The notes beneath the pieces are model-generated. The model made no database searches and was not told the origin of the DNA. It worked only from the letters and a program-made list of their open reading frames with translations. Made by a program: the position numbers and the translations under genes. Below, piece after piece: positions 12,167 to 23,176 of a stretch of DNA of 64,000 nucleotides; within the stretch, counting starts at the first letter, position 1, and every line of letters starts with the position of its first letter. The DNA comes from Ascidia mentula (lineage: Eukaryota > Chordata > Ascidiacea > Phlebobranchia > Ascidiidae). The stretch is from assembly GCA_947561715.1 (NCBI GenBank), contig OX387199.1, positions 20,651,001-20,715,000 of the forward strand, in the 5' to 3' direction.

Positions 12167-15100
12167 ATGGTTCATCAATATAAGGTAAGATGAAAGCGTT
12201 AAATACTTTAAAGTTATTACAAAGCACAATTTAGATGTTAACCACATTTTCCTACGCTTACATATACATGTTTTTGAAAATTGCCCTGCTTAATCTGTGT
12301 GTATATTGTGTAGAAATCATGCAGAGACATTCTATGATCTAAAATTGAATGTAATTGGAGATTTCTTGCTCACACTAAAAAGTACAATTATTATTCTAAA
12401 ATTTGGGCTACTGGCCGTCAACAATGTGTTCATCAGTCTGTCCGAAATATCATGAAGTTGACATCGTTTAGGCAAAAGTAACAGCTTATGCGTTGATACC
12501 AGCACTGCTGACTCCTGGGTGCTTTTTCTTCGTGTACGGCTTCAATATCGGTACAACCAATGCGGTGGCTATTCCACTACAGCAGTTTTACAGCCAATCT
12601 TATCTGGTACGTGTTTTTCGACAATTGTTTTGGTGAAACCTTAACGTAAATACACCTGCGCATGCAATCTGCTTACAAACAACGAAAAATTTTAAAGCTA
12701 AGTTTCGTTCTTGAAACAAACCATTTGTCTCAAAATAAAACACAAAACACAAAATTTGGGGATAGTGGGTATAACAGGAAACAACCTTCCTGTCTCAGGA
12801 AAGTGTCGTTTTTCGGTTAGTCGTTAAATGTTTCTTGCATTGTGTTAAGGTTTGGACACTTGCTTAATAACTGCAAGTTGTAGAAGTTTACAACAAAACT
12901 AATTTAAGCCTTTACACCCTTTCCACGACAAATAATTTAACCTAATAATGGACTAAACTAACGATGGATCAAAGATCAGGAAGCGTGTTGTGTCAAACGT
13001 ACCGAAAATACAATATGCATTACAAACATAAACATTGAGTGTACTTTAAACTACATCCACGCCATGATAAATAATAATCATGGTGTACATATTTCGCAAA
13101 ACCCACTTATCCTGTCGACGATCTAAATCCTCGTTGTTTCATTCCTTGTTTCGACTCCAGAAAGTTTTCAAAATGTCTTCAGTATTTAACAACATAATTT
13201 TAATACTTTCAGTTGAGATACGGTGTTCCACTACCCGATGGAACCTTGAATCTACTTTGGACTCTAACTGCAGCTTTGTACGGTTTCGGAGGAATGTTTG
13301 GTTGCTTGCTAGTGCGCCCTTTAGTGGCGAAATATGGGAGCCGAGCGACAATGCTTCACTCACAGGTAACACAGAATACTTCAGCTTTGTTATTCTTCAG
13401 TTTTCGAACCGCTTTCCAGGAAGTGGTTTTCGAACATACGTCACAATAAGTAATTATCTGTTGCGTGAAAATATGTATATAGAACGAAACAGAAACCAAT
13501 GCAAGGTAATAATCAAAAACTACCTTCGTTGCAGCCTATTTGTCTGGTAGGAACACTCCTGAAGTGTATATCTTACCCTATTAACTCATACGAGTCGTTC
13601 ATGATCGGTCGGTTCTTGCTTGGAATATTCTGTGGTCTTGGAATAAGTAATACGTTAGTTTATTTTACAGAAACAAATCACAAATTTACTTTTCAATTAA
13701 ATTGAGTGTAATACCGAAGGTTTTTGAGTAAATTCACCATCATTCCTTGCAGCGTCAGAAACACAGTAAACTTTTTATTTGCAAGCAATCGGTCCTGCTT
13801 ACGTATACGAGATCTCAGCTTCTCACATTCGTGGAATATTTGGAATGACTTTTGCGTTTTGCATTGCACTTGGAATTCTATGTGCAAACGCATTGGGTTT
13901 ATACGAGGTAATGTTAAAAGCATGGCATGCACGTATACTAATAATGAAAATAGAATTAAAAAAAAAACTATTTGTTTCATCGGATACAAAGAAAAGCAAA
14001 AGTTTTTGTTACATGCAGAAGTAATGCCATGCTTACGCAGTGGCTGATCCAGCTTGGCTGCAATGCCTTGGCTGCGAAGCCTGTGAACTTTTTGTTACAT
14101 GTTTTGGTTAAATATTTTTGAGAAAATTTTACTTGGCAATGGCTATTGTTTGAATATATAAACACAAATCCCAACTACTGGAATTGGACTTGCAGAGACT
14201 TGTTCTTTCATCCAAATAACAAGTAATTCGTTTAGGTTCTGGGTACACCAACTGGTTGGCCATATCTTATCGCCATCACAGCTTTACCGAGTATAGTATT
14301 TATCCTGTACTCACCCTGGTTCCCTCAAAGTCATAAGTGAGTAAAGTCATACGAAAGTAAATAAAATTTTTATTCTCAAACAAATTTCCAGGGCGTTATA
14401 TTTGGCCAATCAAGATCGCGAAGGAGCCGAACGCGTTTTGAAAATGCTCCGTGGAACTGACGACGTCAGTGAAGAACTTGAGCAATTACGTCAAGAGGAA
14501 GAAGCGAGTCGCAAAGTGAAAATTATGTCAGTTTTACAAGTAAGCCCAAAAACAAACCTTTTATGAAAGAAAAAAAAATTGTATTTCGCCACTTTTTCGT
14601 CATAGGTGTTGACGTCACGTCGTGTGAGATGGCAGTTGGTTTCGGTTATTGTTATATTAAGTGGAATTCAATTGACCGGCATTAATGCTGTCCAATACAA
14701 CCTCAACGATGCGTTTGTTCTGACTGGGATTTCCCCCGATATCGTTGGTTACGTCACGCTTGGATGCACCTTCTTTCAAGTTGTGGTGACGTTTGTGGGG
14801 GTGAGTGATGATTTTTGATAAAATGATTAAAAAACAATGAACAATAATTGCAAAATAATCCAGGATTAATTCCGGAAGTTTGTTTTCATCACAAGTGAAA
14901 GATAGCAGGTTATTATGTGGTGACCAACTCGTCTGAAATAAAACATTTTTATTTTATTGATTTTACCCAAAATCGATTAAATTTAATGATATTTATACAC
15001 AAATTTCAAAATGTTTTCTTGTTTTTGCCACTGTAAAAAACTTCATGAACATGTTTTCGAAACAACAGGGTTTTCTTAACGAAAGATTTGGAAGAAAGCC

Positions 15101-16420
15101 ACTTCTGGTGATTGGAAACTGCATCGTCAGCTTTTCGATCGTTCTCTTTACATTCATGTTCGCTTTTCAAACAACAGTTCCATGGTTTTCTTATGTTTCC
15201 ATTCTGGCAATGCTTGGTAAAAATTACTTTTTGGTATTGGAGATTCATCCAAAAATATGAGATAAGAAAGTGCTAAGAATGTAATATTTAACATCAAAAC
15301 TTTCTAAGAAAAGATTCCAAAAAAAGATGAATTAAAAAACATATTTATTGGAACTTCGGTAAGTAATATTGTTTTGTAAAAGGCGTCAATTTTATTTCTA
15401 AAACCTTAACACATATTTCGTGTTCGCTCTTATATATTTACATAAAAACCTTTCGGTTATACGCACGACTACAAATCAATTTTTATATAACGTTACGAAA
15501 ATTCAAACCTTCAGCTTTCCTTGCTGGCTTCTCGACTGGCCAGGGACCAGTTTCTTATGTCATCACACCCGAACTTGTCGACCAATCAGCGCGTCCGGCC
15601 GTGATGACGTTGGCAACATCAATATATTGGTTTTTCTTCGCTCTTGTTGGATTTGGGACTCCCTATTTGTTTGTATGTATTAAATTTTTTTGTAAGTATT
15701 TTACGTTTCGTGGATGCATCTCCGGACTTTTGTCGACTTACATGCTCTATTCTAAGTGCTATCGATGCTGCTGTCGCGCAACACGCTTCCGGCTTGTTAC
15801 TCTATGTTGTTGCTGCTGTTTCCTTTCTGCCTTTCAGTACTTTATTAACTCGACGGTTTTCTGCAACCAGTTCAAGCTGGTAGTACTGATGATGAACCCA
15901 GTATGAATTCGAAACGTTTACTTAGAATATGATTAACAGCATCCTAGCTATGGCTTTCTTTTTCGAAGTTATCACCTTTTTTTGCACCTAAAAATCAATG
16001 AAATTGTGCGGATTACTCAGAAAAATGCACGCCTTTTGAAACTTATTCAAAGTGTTGTTTATTCGAACACAATTTTCCATTTCAAACAGATCAAACAAAC
16101 TGTGTTCATATCTATACCAATTTCTTCTCTAACTAGTTTTACAATTATTTCGGTCGCAATCTATTTGTTACAATCCTTAGTATTGTGAACCAACTCCACC
16201 TTCTATACAGGAATACCTCACATTCGGAGCACTTCTTCCCTACCTCGGATTCACGTTGATCAACGTCATCTACACGATAATCGTTGTACCCGAAACCAAA
16301 GGAAAAAGCGTCGTCGCAATCCAAGCTTACTTCGCTAAACTCAACAAAGTACCCATTATAGACGCCACCAATCCACGTGACAACGACGCGTATGACGCCA
16401 CCAGTGAAGACGTGGTCTAA
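12167..16420 (+). CDS. GLUT copy B: class II sugar transporter, inverted member of the array
   Basis: Plus strand, exons 12167-12184, 12472-12606, 13213-13365, 13535-13646, 13786-13907, 14236-14336, 14392-14539, 14606-14800, 15069-15216, 15515-15672, 16211-16420; exactly 1500 bases, 499 residues, open throughout. Motifs with rough positions: MVHQYK (1-6), YGFNIGTTNA in TM1 (28-37), GRFLLGIFCGL (127-137), WFPQSHK where GLUTs have PESPR (208-214), RWQLVSVIV, QLTGINAV in TM7, FGRKPLL (334-340), GQGPVSYVITPEL in TM10, VPETKGKS (about 460). Intron phases are identical to the other five. The donor after exon 4 is weak (ATAA|GTAATA). It is the only plus-strand copy, head to head with A and tail to tail with C; by TM7 (QYNLNDAFVL) it groups with C and D. 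Transport substrate unknown. Confidence 0.9.
14041..14095 (+). repeat. Dispersed repeat fragment in intron 5 of copy B
   Basis: TGATCCAGCTTGGCTGCAAT followed by GCCTTGGCTGCGA closely matches 50480-50515 in an intron of the DCBLD gene (TGATTCAGCCTGGCTACAAT, then GCCTTGGCTGCGA). Two copies in unrelated introns point to a dispersed element of unknown family. Confidence 0.45.
15881..15941 (+). mobile_element. End of a foldback (MITE-like) element, intron 10 of copy B
   Basis: Matches one arm of the foldback element at 24559-24897: shared strings TGATGATGA, TTCGAAACGTTTA and ATGATTAA-AGCA in the same order. The opposite arm is not clear here, so this is a degraded or partial copy. Confidence 0.5.
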
Positions 16421-18235
16421 ACTTCTAACATGATGATATTTTGAAAATGGAGATTCGCAATTATTGTGATAGCACCATCATTTTTTTTTTTAATATCTGA
16501 TTAAGTTTGCTAAACTAAATGTACAACCACAGCTACAAATGATATAGGGTGTGCTTCTCTTGGTCTCAAAATGGCAATCAACATAATTAGCGTTAATCTC
16601 CTAGGTTTGTCGAACTTTTCGCTTCTGTGGTGACGTGTTCTCCTTAACGATGTTGTTATTCGATGTTAAATTAGTTTCACTTCCTCGTTTACAATCTCAT
16701 CTCTTTGTGGAGTTGTTCTCTACGTTGCTGGTGGAGCATGATTTCCGTCTGTGAATATATATTCGTCAATTTAAAGCGTATGACGTGAATGATTTTTATA
16801 AACATTTAAGAATGTCGATTGGTCAGTGTAATATTTCAAAATGCTTCACTTGCCCCAGAAAAGGCGAAGCCCTGTAGTAAACCATCGCAATCAACACAAA
16901 GTGGAATAACTTCCTTCGTCGAAATACAGGTGATGTTGTCGCTATCTGAAGAGGAGTGGGATTGATTGTTGCTGGGGTTGGTGGATAAACCATGGGCTTG
17001 GAATCGCAGAAGGTAGTTAAGTGTTGTGGCGCATATTTACCGCATGATCTTCTTACAAGTATCATTGCGTATTTTATGAAAGTTGGGATGTATTTCTTTA
17101 GTCTATTGCCTTTAGCCTCAATCATTATAGTCTGGCAACCCAGTCTCCCGCACGGGCAGGTTTTGAGTGCGGACTGGTTGGTGGGTTGGATTTGACATTA
17201 AATTAAAGAATTCAACTCGAGAAACTGTTGTTACTGAACCTGACAGTTTTGCTTCACTTCACTTCATAGCATTATATTATTCAGAAAAATCATTTCCTTG
17301 TTTTCTGTCAAACCACACGAAATAGATAAGAAGGATAAAGCAAAGCCCCTGTTAATTTTACAGAAAAACAGTCGATTTACAGATAATTCCGAGTAAAATT
17401 GCAATGTTTTTTTGTTAGTTTCAGATTTAACTACTTCAGGTCATTTTGGGGTTGGGTTTGAAGAGGCGTTGGCTAACTTGAAAACATTGACATTTCAAAA
17501 CTTATTTCGTGAAACGAAGCAATTAAACTTAAATGTAAAATCTAAACGAAAGGATGTTGCACTTTGCAAAATACTTATTTATCGTTATATATTCATTGAT
17601 GCCAATTTTGTGTAGTAATTTCTAAAACCGTTGGGCAAAACATGTCGGCGCGATTTCGCTGACAAAAAACTAAGCACATCTTAGCCCGAGAATGTCGTGG
17701 GTTCGGGGTCAGCAACCTTCTCTATTCTACACCGACCTGACACTGCAACTATCGAGTCGACCTTCGTGATAACATGCCAGAGTGTAGCGACATTTGAGCT
17801 CTATGTTTACTTTAGTGTGGAGTAGTGCAGAAATAAACAAATCCAATACAGCCAGACATTCGGCCCACCATAAACTTAACAAAGTCCAAGAGCTCAAAAC
17901 ACGTCTATATTATGAATCTATGTATTTTCTTTGTAGAAATCACGCGCTAATATTTCCGCAGGTAACTTTTAACAATGTACACTCGACGTAACCGTTCCAC
18001 ATAGCGTCATTATTCTGCCATTTACAGGGACGTTTTTCGTTTTTTCAACGTCCCGTTAATAGGGGTTGTTGTTTCTATATCAAACGCACAGCAAAGTGAG
18101 GCGAATATAAATCCACTGGAGAGAGAATATTTAGTTTAAGAAACTTAATCAAAACTAAACTTTTCATAAAATGCCAAAAAAGTTTTCCACATTTTCTACA
18201 ACATCGCAATTGGCAAAAGTTGAGAATTTTCACAA
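16421..18235. other. Tail-to-tail spacer between GLUT copies B and C
   Basis: About 1.8 kb between the stop codons of B (plus) and C (minus). It holds a MAP3K7 exon remnant on the minus strand (16920-17015). The C-proximal part, about 18040-18150, resembles the 3' flank of copy E at about 29460-29560 (CCCGTTAAT, AAACGCACA, CCA-TGGAGA in the same order). No intact gene seen. Confidence 0.6.
16920..17015 (-). pseudogene. MAP3K7 Pro/Thr-rich exon remnant 3' of GLUT copy B
   Basis: On the minus strand it reads YPPTPATINPTPLQIATTSP, which aligns with VPPTPTPTNPIPHQQIVTGP of the intact MAP3K7 exon at 802-950; the DNA shares ACCTTCTGC, a run of CCAAC/CCCCA triplets and CACTCCTC-type strings in order. 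It lies just 3' of copy B and convergent with it, the same relation MAP3K7 has with copy A. No splice context or neighbouring exon is preserved. A neighbour of low complexity could align by chance, so this is the weakest of the kinase relics. Confidence 0.6.
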
Positions 18236-21200
18236 TTAAAACGCCGTCATGTTATAAGCTGTGCCCCCGTCATCACTAGTGGCGTTATACATTTCGTTGT
18301 CATAGGGATTGGTGACGTCTTTAATCGGTACTTTGTTGAGTTTAGCGAAGTAAGCTTGGATTGCGACGACGCTTTTTCCTTTGGTTTCGGGTATGACGAT
18401 GATCGTGTAGATGACGTTGATTAACGTGAATCCTAGGTAGGGAAGAAGTGCTCCGAATGTGAGGTATTCCTGTATAGAAGGTGGAGTTGGTTCTCAATTT
18501 ATTTAAAGATCGTAACATACTGGTTGCATTATCATGACCGAAATTGTTGGGAAAGCAAAAGAGAATAAACCAATGCTGAAAAATACACAATTTGTTTGAT
18601 CTGTTTGAAATTGAAGATTGTTTCCACATAACTAATCCTTGGGTTAAGCCTCAAACATTTATTCAAGTATTTGAACAAAATCAGTTACTTTGTGATTTTT
18701 TTGCAGTAAGATCATTAACCAAGCTGATCGATCGTTTACTCGATATCACCAAAAGAACTGCTTCCTTAAAAAAAATCGGCAATAGACCGTAGATACATCC
18801 ATAACACGTAGAACACATAGAAAATAATTTAATACATACAAACAAATAGGGAGTCGCGAATCCAACAACAGCGAGGAAAAACCAATACGTCAATGTTGCC
18901 AACGTCATCACAGCCGGACGCGCTGATTGGTCGAGAAGTTCAGGTGTGATTGAGTAAGCAACCGGTCCCTGGCCAGAGGAGAAGCCAGAAAGGAAAGCTA
19001 AGGGTTTGAATTTTCATAATATAAGATTGTATTCTTTTAATTTATTTGTAATCTTATATATCTTATATACTCTTAAGGTCTTTCAAGTCAATATACAAGC
19101 ACGTGTGTTATCGTTTTTAGAAATAACATTGACACTTTTTTCAAGACAACTAAAGTTGCAATAATTATGTTTAATATATCTTCTATTACAAAGTTTTGAT
19201 GTTAATTTATGCATCATTAGTAATCTCCTATCTCGTTTTTTTGGATGAATTTTCAATGATGAAAAGTATTTTTTTACCAAGCATCGCCACAATGGCAACA
19301 TAGGAAAACCATGGAACTGATGTTTGAAAAGCGGACATGAAAGTATAGAGGACGATCGAGAAGCAGACGATACTGTTTCCAATCACCAGAAGTGGCTTTC
19401 TTCCAAATCTTTCACTCAGAAAACCCTGTAGTTTCAAAAAAAAAATTCACAAAAAATTGTTTATAGTGAAAAAAATACGTAAATTGTCAACATTAAATTT
19501 AATCGAGTCAAAGTAAAATAAAAAAAAAACATTTTCAAGGATAGTCATTCCCCTGGCGTCCCTAAACCTGTTAACTACAGATCGGAGAAATTACAACTCC
19601 ATAACAATGTCTTACTCCTTAGTAAATCACCAGATAACCTACTACCTTTATCTTATTAATGCGGATAATCTGAGTAAGCCTCCGGAACTAATAGGGATTT
19701 ATTATGTACCTATTTTTCCACTTTGTGCGTAATTTCAAAAAAATCATCACTTACTGCAACAAACGTCACGATAACTTGGAAGAAGGTGCACCCGAGCGTG
19801 ACGTAGCCAGCGATATCGGGGGAAATCCCAGAAAGGACAAATGCATCGTTGAGATTAAAGTGAACACCATTTATGCCGGTCAACTGATGACCACCCAATA
19901 TAACAATAGTCGAAATCAATTGCCACCTCTCATGTCGCGACATCAACACCTATGACGAAAATGTGACGTCAAGCAAACTCTCACGTCTTTCTTTCTTTCC
20001 AAGAAGGTTTGTTAAGAGGATTACCTGCACAACTGTCATTATCTTCACCTTGCGACTAGTTTCTTCCTCTTGACGTAATTGCTCAAGCTCTTCACTGACG
20101 TCATCAGTTCCACGGAGAAGTTTCAAAACGCGTTCGGCTCCGGCGCGATCCCGATTGGCCAAATATAAAGCCCTGGAAAGTTCATTGAATTTAAGGATTT
20201 TAAGTAATTTCTGATTACCTAACTCACTTAGGACTTTGAGGGAACCAGGGGGAGTATAGGATAAATACAATGCTCGGTATAGCTGTCATGGCGATAAGAT
20301 ATGGCCAACCTGTTGGTGTACCCAACACCTAAACAATTACTTGTTATGTAAGTGGAAGAACAACGGTCTCTGCAAGTCCAATTCCAGTAATTGTGATTTA
20401 TGTTAATTATATTCCAATGATTGCCATTGTCAAGTTGTGTGGTTTCAAAAAAGATATCCAAAACAAGTTGCAAAATTAGGAACATAACTGACGGTTCTAA
20501 ATGTCCTTAATACTTATCGCAACTTCATCGTACCATTTTGCCGGTTCGCCTTCATTTTACAATGAAAATGATTGTTGAAAACAATCTAAATGTCTGTAGG
20601 ATAAAGTTCTTTACCACTGTAATGGCTATTTTGTTTATACTAAAATTGTATATTTTTAATATAAAGCTATTAACGTTACTGGTACGTTACCTCATATAGG
20701 CCAAATGCGTTTGCTAATAGAACTGAAATTGTTATGGAAAGCGTAAAACACATTCCCAATATTCCACGTGTGTGGAAGGGGGAGATCTCGTATACGAAAG
20801 CAGGGCCGATTCCTTGCAAATAAAAAAGTCTTTTATGGCAAAAAACGTTTGTATTACGTTCGATTTTATTAAAAAGGATAGTTAGCGAATTTTATGTGTT
20901 ATGTGATTTAGATTACATAAAGTTTATAACAAACAAATCAATACTTTTCCAGTTATTAAGCACTTATTCTGAACAAATTTCGGGTGGTCCGAATCATTCC
21001 ATGGTCACAATATAACCTATTTTGTGATTTTCTCTTTTCTGTAAGATAATCACCTAAAATAAACTTAACTAACCTCTTACCTATTCCAAGTCCACAGAAT
21101 ATTCCAAGTACAAATCGACCGACCAAGAACGACTCATATGAGTTAATAGGATAAGATATACACATCAGAAGTGTTCCAACCAGACAAATAATCTGCAACA

Positions 21201-22649
21201 AAGGTTGGTTAACAATTCAACATCACTTTTTATTGATTATTTCTGTTTCGTTCTACTAAATTTGCATATTTCAACGCAACAGATAACTTCGTATAAAGTG
21301 GTTCGACAACTGAAATATAACAAAAACTGAAGTATTCAATGTTACCTGAGAGTAAACCATTGTTGCTCGGCTCCCAAATTTCGCCACTGAAGGGCGCACC
21401 AACAAGCAACCAAACATTCCTCCGAAACCGTACAATGCTGAAGTTAGAGTCCAAAGTAGATTCAAGGTTCCATCGGGTAGTGGTAGACCGTACCTCAACT
21501 GAAAGTATAATGTTTTGTTGTTCAATACTGAATCCTGGAGCGAATGAGGTTCAAAGTACGCTGAATATTTTTGTTTATAATGCTTGTGCTATTTTCGGTA
21601 TGTTTGATCTTGGATCAAAGCAGGCGAATTGTGCTACGAATTTTGATCAGTATCTCGTATATGTGAGACAGCAAACATGATTTTAATAAATGCCAATGAC
21701 TTGATTTTAAGGTGAAGGTACTCGTAATTCTCAAAGTAAGACCATGTCACCTTTGATAGTGTTAAATAAGTACCTTTACCGATAGGGACAGGAAACAACT
21801 TATCTGCAGGCAAAAATAACACAACACGCTTCCTGATCTTTGATCCATCGTTAGTTTAGTCCATTATTAGGTTAAATAAGGTTAAATTAGTTTTGTTGTA
21901 AACTTCTACAACTTGCAGTTATTAAGCAAGTGTCCAGACCTTAACACAATCCAAAAATATTTACCGTATAATTAATCTAAAAACGACATTTTCCTGAGAC
22001 AGGGAGGTTAATACGTGAATCACCATAACTACTATCCCCCAAAGTTTGTGTTTTTGTGGTATATTTTGTTGCAAACGGTTTTGCTGTTGCCAAAACGAAA
22101 CTTAGCATTAAAAAGGGTCGTACGTTATAAGCAGGTTAAAAGCGCAAGAAGGATTCGCCACGAAGGGAAATTGTCAAACCTAAAATCACGCACCAGATAA
22201 GATTGACTGTAAAACTGTTGTAAAGGAATAGCCGCCGCATTGGTTGTTCCAATGTTGAAGCCGTACGCGAAGAAAAAGCACCCAGGAGTCAACAGTGCTG
22301 GTATCAACGCATAAGCAGTCACTTTCGCCTAAACGATGTTAACTTCATGATATTTCGGACTGATTGACAAACACATTGTTGACGGCCAGTAGCCCAAATT
22401 TTAGAATAATAATTGTTCAGTGTGAACAAGAAATCTCATAATACGTTCAATTATAGAACAAAGAATGTCTTCACACGTTTTTCAAACGTTGCTTACGAAT
22501 TTAGCGACGAATACACGCACAAAATAGGCACGCCAATTTCCAAAAACATGTACATGCAAGCGCAGCAAAATGTGGTTCAAAACTATCGTGCTTTGTAAAT
22601 AGCTTTAAAGTATTGAACACTTTCATCTAACCTTATAATGTTGAACCAT
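18236..22649 (-). CDS. GLUT copy C: class II sugar transporter
   Basis: Minus strand exons, transcript order: 22632-22649, 22194-22328, 21346-21498, 21081-21192, 20691-20812, 20228-20328, 20025-20172, 19755-19949, 19278-19425, 18840-18997, 18236-18469; 1524 bases, 507 residues, no break. Starts MVQHYK; TM1 YGFNIGTTNA; WFPQSPK loop; TM7 GGHQLTGIN, with His in the first position of the canonical QQ pair; GQGPVAYSITPEL; IPETKGKS; tail ends NMTAF. Intron 3 shares a near-identical tract with copy D although the exons have diverged, suggesting recent exchange. Intron 5 holds a repeat fragment near 20474 also found beside the foldback at 52381. The upstream region has two copies of the promoter block. 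Same membrane transport role as the other copies; substrate unknown. Confidence 0.9.
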
Positions 22650-22890
22650 CCTTCAGCAGCTAGTTGTACAAATGTACTACAGATCAGAAGCATTCAACCC
22701 ACGTCACATACATGGCTCTCTGACTACTTTCAACTGCCAAGCGAGAAAACTCTACAGACTCCTAACGTTATTGCAGCAGCAACAGCAGTCGGCTGTATAA
22801 AACTTTGTTGCGTGGTAATACTTTTTCCGTTAACGCCGCGAACGCGCTCCTCTGAATGCTCTGCATGCTCCGTTTGCCAAGCGAGACACC
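22650..22890 (-). promoter_or_regulatory. Promoter region of GLUT copy C with a duplicated block
   Basis: Reading on the minus strand, CTCGCTTGGCA occurs twice, at about 22733-22746 and 22871-22886. A TATA-like TTTTATACAGCC with a following CTGCTG lies at about 22785-22808, far from the present start codon, and resembles the segment directly before the ATG of copy B. A shared CATTCAACCCACGTCAC (22691-22707, plus-strand reading) also occurs near copy D. This looks like a partial tandem duplication of the 5' end. Confidence 0.45.
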
Positions 22891-23176
22891 GCGGACTTTG
22901 TACGTCATAGCAATCGTCGGACGAACGAAAACAGAGCTTGCAACTTTTAATACAGATAATCGAGGTAGTTTGACGCACCATGTGTTGGTTGGCTATTGTA
23001 AGATCAAGAACAGCATACATGCTTATATTGTGAATCTGTGCATTTTTTTGTAGTTTTCAAGGTGTAGTATTCCTGCACGCAATTATGACAATAGATACCC
23101 GGGACAAAAAACTTTCCCAAACTTTCTATGATACTGCAATTGGCAAATGTTCACAATTTCCACAATAAAAACACCG
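22891..23176. other. Short spacer between copies C and D
   Basis: About 290 bases between the C upstream region and the D stop codon. It shares a CTTATATTGTGAATCTGTGC string (about 23022-23041) with similar strings 3' of copy C (about 17907) and copy F (about 35897), so it is part of the duplicated 3' flank. No gene and no MAP3K7 piece recognised here. Confidence 0.5.

Noticed and set aside
13080-13550. Plus-strand frame of 156 codons
   Set aside because: Overlaps exon 3 of GLUT copy B in a wrong frame; the correct frame is LRYGVPLPDG from 13213.
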